Source of the DNA: Niabella pedocola
Lineage (GTDB): Bacteria; Bacteroidota; Bacteroidia; Chitinophagales; Chitinophagaceae
NCBI RefSeq assembly: GCF_021044425.1
Contig: NZ_JAJNEC010000003.1
Span: forward strand, 186,001-250,000
DNA length: 64,000 nt
Direction of reading: 5' to 3'
Under the pieces are notes generated by a model. That model was not told the origin of the DNA. It did not search any database and saw only the letters and a program-made list of their open reading frames with translations. Position numbers and translations under genes: made by a program. Positions within the stretch are counted from its first letter, which is position 1; the number at the start of each line of letters is the position of its first letter. Below are positions 18,782 through 27,387 of this stretch, piece after piece.

Positions 18782-19081
18782 ATGAATGTGAACATTCAAA
18801 CAGTTAATTTTAACGCAGACAGGAAGTTGATTGAGGCTATCAATCACAAAATGGACAAATTAGCTACCTTTCACGATCGCATCATTGGTACAGACGTCTA
18901 CCTGAAACTGGACAATATCGTGCACAATATCAAGGATAAGATAGTAGAAATCAGGGTGCAGGTACCCAGGCATAGTTTTTTTGTAAAAACCACCAGTAAA
19001 TCTTTTGAAGAATCGTTTGAAAATGCGTTTGATTCCCTGGTAAACCAGGTAAAGCGGCGTAAAGAAAAAATGATTGCATAA
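18782..19081 (+). CDS. hpf: Ribosome hibernation/translation inhibitor (HPF/RaiA family)
   Basis: Short-form hibernation factor, 99 residues, which binds the 30S decoding region and inactivates ribosomes in stationary phase. It shows the HPF fold pattern: N-terminal strand VNIQTVNF, helix LIEAINHKMDKLATF, and central strands including IVEIRVQVP. A second helix near residues 75-98 ends in a basic KRRKEK tail. No long C-terminal dimerisation domain is present. It follows rpsU and the Xer gene and has its own candidate promoter and a strong terminator. Confidence 0.92.
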   Translation: MNVNIQTVNFNADRKLIEAINHKMDKLATFHDRIIGTDVYLKLDNIVHNIKDKIVEIRVQVPRHSFFVKTTSKSFEESFENAFDSLVNQVKRRKEKMIA

Positions 19082-19129
19082 ACCCACACAACGCGTAAAA
19101 GAAAAAATAATTTCATTACTATATGATTC

Positions 19130-19168
19130 AGCCCCGCCCGGTTCCTCCGGAGCGGGGCTTTTTTTTGA
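19130..19168 (+). terminator. Terminator after hpf
   Basis: AGCCCCGC / GCGGGGCT stem (8 bp, 14-base loop that can pair further) followed by ten T. Confidence 0.85.
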
Positions 19169-19349
19169 AGTATTGGTGCCGGCCGTCGGCGGCACCGCTA
19201 CCGATTTACGAACCGGGACCAAAAAGAATGCTAAACTGCGCAGTTTTAGTATGTTGGATATTGTTTTTAGGCTTCTTTATCAGAGTTTGGCACAGTTTTC
19301 TATATAATCAAAATAGATTTTTAATTCGGACTTTTAAAACGTATCTATT

Positions 19350-19898
19350 ATGATGAAAAGAATAATGCCTTTTGCGGTAATCGCAATTATGATTTTGGTT
19401 GTTGCGTGTCGCAATACGAAGAAGGAAGACAGCGCCGGTACGATACCGGTTCAGGACACACTGGGTTTAGCAGAATACCAAAAGTGGAAAATGGAAAATG
19501 AAGTACGAAACCGTTTGCAGCAGGAGCAGCAACTGGAAAATGCCGGTGCCGTGGCGCCTGCAGCAACCTCCCGTTCTTCTGCTTCCTCCTCACGCAGCAG
19601 TTCCAGAAGCAGCAGTAGCAGAGGCACTACCTACAGAAGCGGCGGTAACGGAGGCGATTATTCTTCAGGTTCTTCCGGTACTGTAGCCCAGGCTCCGGCC
19701 CCTCAAAGAAAGAAAGGGATGAGCCATACAGCTAAAGGTGCTATCGTGGGAGCCGCTTCCGGTGCCATAATCGGTGCCGTGGCTAACCGTAAAAACCGCT
19801 TAGGCGGTGGTGTGGTTGGCGGTGTTATTGGTGCCGCTACCGGTGCCGGTGTGGGCGCTATTGTAGACAAGAAACAACGCCAGCGCGACGGCTATTAG
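19350..19898 (+). CDS. Lipoprotein with serine/arginine-rich linker and glycine-zipper C-terminus
   Basis: Probable outer-membrane lipoprotein, 182 residues. The lipobox LVVAC ends near Cys20. A coiled-coil-like stretch (about 40-65) is followed by a low-complexity Ser/Arg segment (about 70-95). The C-terminal part (about 120-170) has repeated GxxxG motifs such as GAIVGAASG and GGVVGGVIG, the glycine-zipper pattern of membrane-inserting or oligomerising proteins. It begins with two ATGs. It is monocistronic with a downstream terminator. Function unknown; related proteins are cell-envelope components. Confidence 0.8.
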   Translation: MMKRIMPFAVIAIMILVVACRNTKKEDSAGTIPVQDTLGLAEYQKWKMENEVRNRLQQEQQLENAGAVAPAATSRSSASSSRSSSRSSSSRGTTYRSGGNGGDYSSGSSGTVAQAPAPQRKKGMSHTAKGAIVGAASGAIIGAVANRKNRLGGGVVGGVIGAATGAGVGAIVDKKQRQRDGY

Positions 19899-19917
19899 TG
19901 GCGTAAGAAATAGAGAA

Positions 19918-19944
19918 ACGGTCCGGTAACATCGGGCCGTTTTT
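19918..19944 (+). terminator. Terminator of the glycine-zipper lipoprotein gene
   Basis: ACGGTCC / GGGCCGT stem (7 bp with one G-T pair) followed by a T run, 19 bases after the stop codon. Confidence 0.65.
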
Positions 19945-20015
19945 AATAACCTGGGAAAATGTTTGTAGGAGATTTGTTTTATGTACAAATGGTTTAAAAT
20001 TTAATACCTTTAATT

Positions 20016-20600
20016 ATGAAAAAAACTTTAGGGATCGTATTGGGTGTTGCCCTGCTGGCCGCCTGTAACAGTTCTGAAAATCAATCTGCCGAGGTAACAA
20101 CAGATTCTTCGGGCAGCGCTGTTGTAACCGTTGATACCAATATGGCAGCACCGCCTGTAGCCGTTTTGTACACGGAAGGTGATGTAATGCTTAAAGAAGG
20201 AAAAACCTATGTGTATACGAATGGAAACTGGGTGGTAGCAGAAAAGGAAATCAAGTTGGATAACGGAATTATCATTGCCCCCAATGGTGAAGTAAAGAGC
20301 AAGGACGGCAAAGTGGTAGTGTTGCAAGAAGGAGAATATGTGAATAAGTCCGGTAACTTCTTCGACCGCACAGGCAATGCCGTTGAAAATGCCTGGGATA
20401 AAACCAAGGAAGGCGTAGCCAAAGGTGCCGAAGCTACCAAGGATGCCGCACAGAAAGCTGCCGGCGCCACAAAAGAAGGAGTGGAGAAAGGTGTAGAGGC
20501 TACAAAGGATGCGGCACATAAAACCGGTGAGGCTATTAAAAAAGGCGCTCAGAAAGTGGGCGACAAGACAAAAGAAATTGTAGAAGATATTAAAAAATAG
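20016..20600 (+). CDS. Lipoprotein with DUF6799-like domain and LEA-like C-terminal repeats
   Basis: Exported lipoprotein, 194 residues, with lipobox LLAAC (Cys17). Residues about 55-115 resemble DUF6799, a tandem motif of the type MLKEGKTYVY and KSKDGKVVVL. Residues about 125-194 are highly charged, Ala/Lys/Glu-rich 11-residue repeats (KEGVAKGAEATKDAAQKA and variants), the pattern of late-embryogenesis-abundant group 3 proteins, which protect membranes or proteins during drying. LEA-like behaviour is inferred from composition. A strong terminator follows. Compare the similar tail of the lipoprotein at 26946-27335. Confidence 0.8.
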   Translation: MKKTLGIVLGVALLAACNSSENQSAEVTTDSSGSAVVTVDTNMAAPPVAVLYTEGDVMLKEGKTYVYTNGNWVVAEKEIKLDNGIIIAPNGEVKSKDGKVVVLQEGEYVNKSGNFFDRTGNAVENAWDKTKEGVAKGAEATKDAAQKAAGATKEGVEKGVEATKDAAHKTGEAIKKGAQKVGDKTKEIVEDIKK

Positions 20601-20633
20601 AAAGCAAGATCTTTTCGATTATGTTTTGATGAA

Positions 20634-20664
20634 AGGGGCCGGCCAACCGGCCCCTGTTTTTTTT
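20634..20664 (+). terminator. Terminator of the LEA-like lipoprotein gene
   Basis: AGGGGCCGG / CCGGCCCCT stem (9 bp) with loop CCAA, followed by eight T. Confidence 0.9.
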
Positions 20665-20977
20665 GAAGAAACGGACTGCAATATGCGCGTCAAAAGAAAA
20701 TTTACAGCATAATTACGATCCTTGCACAACCACCCGGCATAGCCTGCTGCTGCATTGCCGGGAACAGGGAAGGGTACAACGGAAGACCCTGTAGCTGCTT
20801 AACATCACTGTAAAAAAACTACGGGTTAGCAAATGCCGCGGTGGCGTTGAAGCTCGGTAACGTATTTGCGATGCTTGCCTTTCTAAATGTTGTCCGGCGA
20901 CTTTGCCAGGGCCGGATAATGCGATTGCTGCGTGAAATTTCAAGATTGTGCGATCCCCGTAACTGTTGTACTTCGGT
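20665..20977. other. Gene-free stretch between convergent genes
   Basis: No convincing reading frame, RNA gene or promoter seen. The open frames here have no protein-like composition. It follows a strong terminator and precedes the 3' end of the BNR-repeat gene. Confidence 0.5.
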
Positions 20978-21955
20978 TCAAAACCGGATACACCCCACCG
21001 TGCCTTTAGGACCCGCCAGATAGGCTGTTTTTGTGGCGGGATTTATAAAAATGGCATTAAAAGGCTTGTCTGAAACAGGCGTCCAGTTTAATCCGCCATC
21101 TGTGCTAACATCTATGCCGGTAAGTCCGCACGCGATCCAGGTATCCTTGTTTAGCGGCGCAACGGCGCTCCGGTAGCCTGCGGGGCCCTTGTGCGGAAAC
21201 CGGAAGGTTTTGCCGCCGTCGGTGCTGAGCAATAGCACGCTGTCCTTCCGGCTGGGATCCTGGAAATCACCTCCCGCGATCATCAGCCGGGATCCAAGGG
21301 CTGCAATGCTGTTAGCACCCATAGTGGCCGACCCCTGCATTAAGGGAAGCACCGTTGTTTTGGAGCCGTCAAAAAACCGGGATACGGTTCCGCCACTTAC
21401 CATCCGCAGTTTGTTACCCGCAACGACCAGGTTGCTGCCGCTAGCTGCAAAAAAGGCTTCTCCGGGTAAGGCTGCCGGCCCCGGTACTTGTTTCCAACTG
21501 TTTCCGGCATCGGCTGTTTGACCAATAAAGATTTTGCCGCGGATAGGGTCCCCGATCACATATCCCGTTTTTGCACCGGAAAAAGCCATGGCATCCAGGA
21601 ACATGGCGGTATCGCGGTTTTCATATACCTTTTTCCAGGAACGCCCCCCGTCGGTTGTTTTCAGTATATAAGCCGGGCTCGCAATGGCCATCACAAGCGC
21701 TGTGTTTTCGTCCAGAACGGCAATATCTCTGAAGTCGTGGGTTTCAAAACCGGGCACTTGCTGCCATTTCCAGGTTTTACCGCCATCCGCCGAGCGGCCG
21801 GTATACCCATTGCTGCCGCTGACCCAGATGGTATTTTTAATACCTCCGATTCCCCGGAGATTTGTTCCGTTTCCGGTACTGATGATTTCAAGGTTCTGGG
21901 CAGCTGAAGCAAGACCGCAGGTACATAAGAAAAACAATAAAAGGTTTCTGAACAT
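20978..21955 (-). CDS. Secreted BNR/Ycf48-like beta-propeller protein
   Basis: Exported protein of 325 residues with signal peptide (residues 1-19, ending LASAAQ). It contains several Asp-box repeats of the S-x-D-G-G-x-x-W type (SADGGKTWKW, TTDGGRSWKK, STDGGKTFRF, STDGGLNWTP), as in sialidase-type and photosystem-II-stability-factor-like propellers. Such proteins are often annotated as oxidoreductases without support. It is probably a periplasmic or surface binding protein; its function is unknown. The leader is AT-rich and has a perfect palindrome about 126 bases upstream. Confidence 0.8.
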   Translation of the reverse strand: MFRNLLLFFLCTCGLASAAQNLEIISTGNGTNLRGIGGIKNTIWVSGSNGYTGRSADGGKTWKWQQVPGFETHDFRDIAVLDENTALVMAIASPAYILKTTDGGRSWKKVYENRDTAMFLDAMAFSGAKTGYVIGDPIRGKIFIGQTADAGNSWKQVPGPAALPGEAFFAASGSNLVVAGNKLRMVSGGTVSRFFDGSKTTVLPLMQGSATMGANSIAALGSRLMIAGGDFQDPSRKDSVLLLSTDGGKTFRFPHKGPAGYRSAVAPLNKDTWIACGLTGIDVSTDGGLNWTPVSDKPFNAIFINPATKTAYLAGPKGTVGCIRF

Positions 21956-22359
21956 TACAGGTGGTTTATGAGCTAAAGATACCGTGTTTCGGTTTAAAAA
22001 ATACAGGCCTGCCAGCTAAGTACTAATGGCTCAATAATCTATAGTGAAATTGTTGATATATGTATTTAGTTATTGATTTTAAATGTATTGTAATACATTT
22101 TATTTAATTTATGGTCATGTACGGCATCGTAATGCCTCATTTTTGTCTGTGGTAGCGTACGATTGTATGCTTCGGTGCCGCAGTTGGTCTGCATATCTGT
22201 GGGTAAAATGTATTTAATAGGATTTATTTAATTGTAAATAAATTAAATATGGTATTTATTTAAATAAAAATAGCGACTGAAATATCATGCTAAATAATAT
22301 CCCAGCCGCTGTAAGCCTAAAGATAGCCGGAGCAACAGGAACCTGCTTTCCGGATCCTT
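21956..22359. other. AT-rich gene-free stretch with inverted repeats
   Basis: No gene seen. It holds the palindrome at 22081-22100 and a second AT-only inverted repeat near 22220-22260 (ATTTATTTAATTG... followed by its complement). It is markedly more AT-rich than its surroundings and lies between the start of the BNR gene and the end of the outer-membrane barrel gene. Confidence 0.5.
22081..22100. promoter_or_regulatory. Perfect palindrome, candidate operator
   Basis: AAATGTATT-GT-AATACATTT: 9-base arms with a 2-base centre, about 126 bases upstream of the BNR-repeat gene. The AT-rich setting makes chance more likely; low confidence as a protein site. Confidence 0.3.
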
Positions 22360-23058
22360 TTATCGTCTGTTATGATGCATCTTCATCATTTTCCCCTTCC
22401 ATTTTTTCATGGCATCGGAATTGATCTGCATGCCCAGGCTCATGGTAAGGTTACGATTGGTAAAGGAAGGTGTTTCGCTGGGGGTATTGGGTTTTTGTTC
22501 TACGAATCCATGATAATAATTGATTTCATGGTTCAGGTAAAATCCGTCAAAGACGCGGATATTAAATCCCAGCGAGGCATTACCGCCCACATCGATTTTT
22601 GTATTCAGGGCCTTGGTGCTATATACGCCGGCAAACGCATCCTCGTCTGTTTTGAGAAATGTTTTACCGCCAACCAGGAACTGTACCGAGGGGCCAATGG
22701 TTAAACGCGGACGTACGCGCTGCTCCGCATCTCCAAAATTGAAGCTTGCAAATACGGGGACTTTTATATAGTTAGTTCTTCCCACAATACGATTGTCGGT
22801 ATCTTCATCTTTAAAGCTGGCGCCCTGGCTGCTGAAAAAAGTACCAAAGCCAACACCTGCCACATCCGTAAAATTATACGTAGCGGTACGGCCAATTTCA
22901 AAGGTGGGATGGAACTGCCGCTTTGCGTCATCCGGTTTGTTACCCACTGTCCAGCTGTGGCCAAACGCGGCGCGGTCGCCGATATTCCAGCCGGTTTGTG
23001 CCGTTGCCACCAGGCTTCCTGTGGTTAACAGCATTGCAGAAATAAATAAGTGCTTCAT
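22360..23058 (-). CDS. PorT-type outer-membrane beta-barrel protein
   Basis: Predicted small outer-membrane barrel (OMP_b-brl family), 232 residues. A signal peptide (1-20, ending LVATAQ) is followed by alternating amphipathic strands. Typical barrel features are TATYNFTDVAGVGFGTFFSSQG, YIKVPVFASF and RLTIGPSVQF. The C-terminus ends in a basic tail (KWKGKMMKMHHNRR) rather than a strict aromatic terminal strand, which is slightly unusual. It is monocistronic. The substrate or partner is unknown. Confidence 0.8.
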   Translation of the reverse strand: MKHLFISAMLLTTGSLVATAQTGWNIGDRAAFGHSWTVGNKPDDAKRQFHPTFEIGRTATYNFTDVAGVGFGTFFSSQGASFKDEDTDNRIVGRTNYIKVPVFASFNFGDAEQRVRPRLTIGPSVQFLVGGKTFLKTDEDAFAGVYSTKALNTKIDVGGNASLGFNIRVFDGFYLNHEINYYHGFVEQKPNTPSETPSFTNRNLTMSLGMQINSDAMKKWKGKMMKMHHNRR

Positions 23059-23428
23059 TGTTTCATGTTTTGAATGTTTGGCAGACGCTATCTGTTTGTT
23101 AAACGGATAGTGGGCCTTGAATGTTCAAGGAATCCGGTTTTCTTTTTAAGAATCTGTTTATCAGGTAAAAGCCCGGAAAATCATGCCAGAACATTCAGCC
23201 CTGGCTGACAAAAGTCTGTTTTGCGCCGGGCGGAGATACCGGTAAAACCGCATAACCGCCGGGTGACGTTGATTGGCGCGGCATGCAGGATATCGGCCGT
23301 GCAAATAAAAGAAAGATAGATATCGGGAACCGGAACCGGGAATTGCGGACCGGTATGTGGATCTTTTTACCAAAAGCAGTTTTTTTGTTGAATATTATCC
23401 GGCCGGAAGCCTTTTGCCGATATTGCCT
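23059..23428. other. Gene-free stretch upstream of thrS
   Basis: No convincing gene seen in either strand. It contains the 5' region of the minus-strand barrel gene and leads up to the thrS promoter. I looked for a T-box or leader hairpin for thrS and saw none. Confidence 0.5.
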
Positions 23429-23459
23429 TTTGTGTACTGGTGATTCTTTGTTAATTTTG
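23429..23459 (+). promoter_or_regulatory. Consensus Bacteroidota promoter of thrS
   Basis: TTTG (23429-23432), exactly 19 bases, TAATTTTG (23452-23459). The leader before the ATG at 23483 would be under 20 bases. Confidence 0.7.
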
Positions 23460-23482
23460 CCACCTTATTTTATTGAATTTTA

Positions 23483-25429
23483 ATGAATATGATCAATATT
23501 ACATTTCCCGACGGAGCCAAACGTGCGTATGAGGCCGGCGTTACTGCGCTGGATATCGCCAAATCCATTTCTGAGGGGTTGGCGAGAAAGGTAATTGCTG
23601 CAAATGTAAACGGAGAAGTTTGGGACGCCACGCGCCCGATCCATGCCGATAGTGCTGTTATTTTATTAACCTGGAGTGATGCTGATGGAAAAAAGGCCTT
23701 CTGGCATTCAACGGCGCACCTGATGGCGGAAGCGGTAGAGGCTTCCTTTCCCGGCGTTAAGTTTTGGGTAGGCCCTCCATTGGATTCCGGAGGTTTTTAT
23801 TATGATATGGATCTTGGCGACCGCAAGCTTTCAGAAGAAGAGCTGAGTGCTCTCGAGAAAAAAATGAATGAACTGGCGAAGCAGAATAATGCCTATGTGC
23901 GTAAGGATGTGCCCAAGCAGGAGGCCATACAATATTTTACAGAGAAGGGCGATGAATATAAACTGGATCTGCTGAGTAACCTGGAAGATGGTAACATTAC
24001 CTTTTATACCCAGGGAAATTTTACAGATCTCTGCCGTGGCCCGCACATTCCGGCTACCGGTATCATCAAAGCCATCAAGCTTACCAGCGTGGCCGGTGCG
24101 TACTGGAAGGGCGATGAAAAAAATAAAATGCTTACCCGCGTTTATGGCATCAGCTTCCCCAATCAAAAGGAACTGGACGAGTACCTGCAGATGCTGGAAG
24201 AAGCTAAAAAACGCGATCACCGCAAATTGGGTAAAGAACTGGGTATTTATACGATGGACGATGATGTGGGCCAGGGATTGCCGCTGTGGTTACCCAATGG
24301 CACCATTGTGATTGAAGAACTGGAAAAACTGGCCAAGGAAACGGAGGATGCCGGCGATTACAAGCGGGTGGTAACACCGCATATTGCGAAGGAGAGTATG
24401 TACCTCACCAGCGGTCACCTCCCTTATTACCAGGATAGCATGTATCCTCCAATGGAGGTAGACGGACAGAAATATTACCTGAAATCCATGAACTGTCCGC
24501 ACCATCACAAAATATTTGCAGCGGAGCCTAAGAGTTATAAGGACCTGCCGCTGCGCCTGGCCGAATACGGAACCTGCTATCGCTATGAGCAGAGCGGTGA
24601 ATTGTTCGGACTGATGCGGGTGCGTTGTCTGCATATGAACGATGCGCATATCTATTGCAATAAAGAGCAGTTCGGGGATGAGTTCCGAGCTGTTAACGAT
24701 ATGTACCTGAAGTATTTTAAGATCTTCGGGATCGACCGGTATGTGATGCGGTTATCGTTACATGACCCGGAAAAACTGGGACAGAAATACATCAACGAAC
24801 CGGAACTATGGCTCGAAACCGAGGCATTGGTGCGGAAAGTGCTGGTAGAATCCAATATCCCGTTTGTGGAAGTGAAGGGCGAGGGGGCTTTTTACGGACC
24901 CAAGATCGATGTACAGATCTGGAGTGCCATCGGCCGGGAATTTACCCTGGCTACCAACCAGGTAGACTTTGCCCAGGGACGGCGCTTTAACCTGCAGTAC
25001 ACTACAGCAGATAACGGACACGATGTGCCGCTGATCATTCACCGGGCGCCCCTGGGTACCCATGAACGGTTCATCGGGTTTTTGCTGGAGCATTATGCCG
25101 GCAAGTTCCCGGTGTGGCTGGCCCCGGTACAGGTAAAGATTCTGCCGATCAGCGACAAATTTTCGGAGTACACCAAAGACGTGTACCGCGCCCTGCGCAG
25201 GGCGGGCATCCGCGCGGAGATCGATGACCGCAATGAAAAGATCGGGAAAAAGATCCGCGATACGGAATTGATGAAGATACCGTATATGCTGGTGATCGGA
25301 GAGAAAGAGGTGAATGAAGGTAAAGTGGCCATCCGCAGGCAGGGCAAGGGCGATGCCGGTACTAAATCCGTTGAGGAATTCATTGCAGGGGTTAAAAACG
25401 AAATCGTTAACAGGGCGGATGAAGTGTAG
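23483..25429 (+). CDS. thrS: Threonine--tRNA ligase
   Basis: Class II synthetase charging tRNA-Thr, 648 residues. Domains in order: TGS (1-65), tRNA-SAD editing domain (about 70-230, with HSTAHLMAEA), catalytic core (about 260-540, including MNCPHHH, RYEQSGE and the motif 3 arginine near GTHERF), and anticodon-binding domain (about 545-645). ATGs at 23483 and 23489 are both possible; the second gives the typical MINITFPDG start. It has its own consensus promoter. The common neighbours infC-rpmI-rplT do not follow; der does. Confidence 0.97.
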   Translation: MNMINITFPDGAKRAYEAGVTALDIAKSISEGLARKVIAANVNGEVWDATRPIHADSAVILLTWSDADGKKAFWHSTAHLMAEAVEASFPGVKFWVGPPLDSGGFYYDMDLGDRKLSEEELSALEKKMNELAKQNNAYVRKDVPKQEAIQYFTEKGDEYKLDLLSNLEDGNITFYTQGNFTDLCRGPHIPATGIIKAIKLTSVAGAYWKGDEKNKMLTRVYGISFPNQKELDEYLQMLEEAKKRDHRKLGKELGIYTMDDDVGQGLPLWLPNGTIVIEELEKLAKETEDAGDYKRVVTPHIAKESMYLTSGHLPYYQDSMYPPMEVDGQKYYLKSMNCPHHHKIFAAEPKSYKDLPLRLAEYGTCYRYEQSGELFGLMRVRCLHMNDAHIYCNKEQFGDEFRAVNDMYLKYFKIFGIDRYVMRLSLHDPEKLGQKYINEPELWLETEALVRKVLVESNIPFVEVKGEGAFYGPKIDVQIWSAIGREFTLATNQVDFAQGRRFNLQYTTADNGHDVPLIIHRAPLGTHERFIGFLLEHYAGKFPVWLAPVQVKILPISDKFSEYTKDVYRALRRAGIRAEIDDRNEKIGKKIRDTELMKIPYMLVIGEKEVNEGKVAIRRQGKGDAGTKSVEEFIAGVKNEIVNRADEV

Positions 25430-25573
25430 CGGGCGAACAGTTTTCGCCCCGTATTATAAGAAGCGAAAACGGTGTACCTCCTGTGAATAAAAAGCCGCCG
25501 CCTGCACTGGTGTACAAGCGAGCGTGGCAAGAAAGATGATCAATGCACCACTGACGACTAAAAAATAAAAAAA

Positions 25574-26887
25574 ATGAGTTTTACCGTAGCAATTGTAGGA
25601 AGGCCCAATGTGGGAAAGAGCACGCTCTTTAACCGCTTGCTGGAGCAGAAAAAGGCGATCGTTGACGATGTGAGCGGTGTAACCCGCGACCGGCAATACG
25701 GGATCAGTGAGTGGAACGGTAAAACGTTTAACGTAATTGATACCGGTGGTTTTGTACACGGCAGTGAGGATGTGTTTGAAAAGGAGATCGCCAAGCAGGT
25801 GCTGGTAGCCGTGGAAGAAGCCAACGTGATCCTTTTTATGACGGATGCGGCTACCGGTATCACGGACCTGGATGATTCGATGGCCCGGGTGCTGCGGAAA
25901 AGTACGAAGCCGGTTTTTTTGGTTGTTAACAAGGTAGATAATAACGAACGCCTGCTGGAGGCCAGCGAGTTTTACAGCATGGGGTTTGAACAGGTATTTT
26001 TTATAGCGTCTGCCAGCGGAAGCGGCACCGGCGAATTGCTGGATGCCGTTACCGACCTGATGACGGAGCATACCGGAATTGATGAACACATTGCGGAGCT
26101 GCCGAAGTTTGCGATCATTGGTCAGCCAAACGTAGGCAAATCGTCGTTGCTGAATGCATTGATCGGGGAAGAGCGCACCATTGTAAGCAATGTAGCGGGT
26201 ACCACCCGGGATACTATTCATACGCATTACAATTTATTCCAGAAGGAGTTTGTGCTGATTGATACCGCGGGTATCCGGCGTAAGGCGAAGGTGCATGAAG
26301 ACCTGGAGTTTTATTCGGTAATCCGCGCCATCAAGGCCATGGATGAAGCTGATGTTTGCATCCTGCTGCTGGATGCCGAAAAAGGGATCACAGCGCAGGA
26401 CCTGAATATCTTTAGCCTTGCGGCAAAAAAAGGAAAGGGGATTGTATTGCTGGTAAATAAATGGGACCTGATCGAAGATAAGAAAACCAATACCGCCAAA
26501 GAATATGAAGACACCTTAAAAAAGCGGCTGGCACCGTTTAGCGATGTGCCGATCCTTTTTGTGTCGGCAACCGAGAAAACAAGAATTTATAAGGCCATCG
26601 AAACCGCACTGGAAGTGTACCAGAACCGCCAGCGCCGGATACCGACCAACAAACTGAATGAGGTAATGCTGAAGGCCGTAGAGGCGCATCATGCACCGGT
26701 GGTACGAGGGCATTCGATCAAAATAAAATTTGTTACGCAACTGCCAACCGTTGTGCCGTCCTTTGCTTTTTTCTGCAATTTTCCGGACGATGTAAAAACA
26801 CCCTACCGGAATTATCTTGAAAACCAGCTGCGTAAAAATTTTGATTTCTGCGGCGTTTCCGTTCGCCTGTTCTTTAGAAAAAAATAA
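25574..26887 (+). CDS. der: Ribosome biogenesis GTPase Der (EngA)
   Basis: Double-GTPase needed for 50S subunit maturation. The first G domain has GRPNVGKST (P loop, near residue 8), and the second has GQPNVGKSS (near residue 183) with SNVAGTTRD as its G2. A C-terminal KH-like domain spans about 355-437. 437 residues is the normal length. It follows thrS after 144 bases that contain a GGGCGAA/TTCGCCC stem-loop (25431-25449) without a T run. Confidence 0.96.
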   Translation: MSFTVAIVGRPNVGKSTLFNRLLEQKKAIVDDVSGVTRDRQYGISEWNGKTFNVIDTGGFVHGSEDVFEKEIAKQVLVAVEEANVILFMTDAATGITDLDDSMARVLRKSTKPVFLVVNKVDNNERLLEASEFYSMGFEQVFFIASASGSGTGELLDAVTDLMTEHTGIDEHIAELPKFAIIGQPNVGKSSLLNALIGEERTIVSNVAGTTRDTIHTHYNLFQKEFVLIDTAGIRRKAKVHEDLEFYSVIRAIKAMDEADVCILLLDAEKGITAQDLNIFSLAAKKGKGIVLLVNKWDLIEDKKTNTAKEYEDTLKKRLAPFSDVPILFVSATEKTRIYKAIETALEVYQNRQRRIPTNKLNEVMLKAVEAHHAPVVRGHSIKIKFVTQLPTVVPSFAFFCNFPDDVKTPYRNYLENQLRKNFDFCGVSVRLFFRKK

Positions 26888-26945
26888 CGTTCATTGCAGG
26901 TTACTTTGAGTGGATTCGGGAATCAAACTGAAAATAAAGATCGTT

Positions 26946-27335
26946 ATGAAAAATAAATTAAAATTGACTGCTTGCGGATGCATATTCTTTCTGGCTGCCT
27001 GCAATCTCAGCTCGGGCAAAGGCCCGGAAGCAAATGCAGACTCGCTTTCTTCCGATTCCATTTCGAAAATCACAGACAGTACCACGAAGGCGGTTTCTGA
27101 CAGTATTAAGGCAGCCGGTAAGGATGCCGACAGTTCCCTGAGAAGTTTGGGTGATTCCCTGAAAGCGGATTTCAAAAGCGCTGCCGGTAAGGTAAAGGAC
27201 CGCTCGGTGGAGCTGGGCAATAAAGCGAAAGAGAAAGCGCAGGAAGGGCTCAATGCTGTAAAAGAAGGTGCCGAAAAATTGAGCAACGCTGCAAAGGCGG
27301 GTGTTGAGGCTGGAAAAGAAGCATTAAAAAAATAA
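26946..27335 (+). CDS. Small LEA-like lipoprotein
   Basis: Exported lipoprotein of 129 residues with lipobox FLAAC near Cys20. After a Ser/Asp-rich linker (DSLSSDSISK) the rest is Ala/Lys/Glu-rich amphipathic helix with repeats such as KEKAQEGLNAVKEGAEKL, as in LEA group 3 or apolipoprotein-like proteins. I start at the ATG at 26946, whose MKNKLKLTACG is the proper signal sequence; the frame extends upstream to another ATG at 26910. It is similar in design to the lipoprotein at 20016-20600 but lacks its middle domain. Protective function is inferred. Confidence 0.75.
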   Translation: MKNKLKLTACGCIFFLAACNLSSGKGPEANADSLSSDSISKITDSTTKAVSDSIKAAGKDADSSLRSLGDSLKADFKSAAGKVKDRSVELGNKAKEKAQEGLNAVKEGAEKLSNAAKAGVEAGKEALKK

Positions 27336-27387
27336 GCATCAGAAGGAAATAGATTGACCGGTAGAAATTGTGATCAGGCGAAACCGG

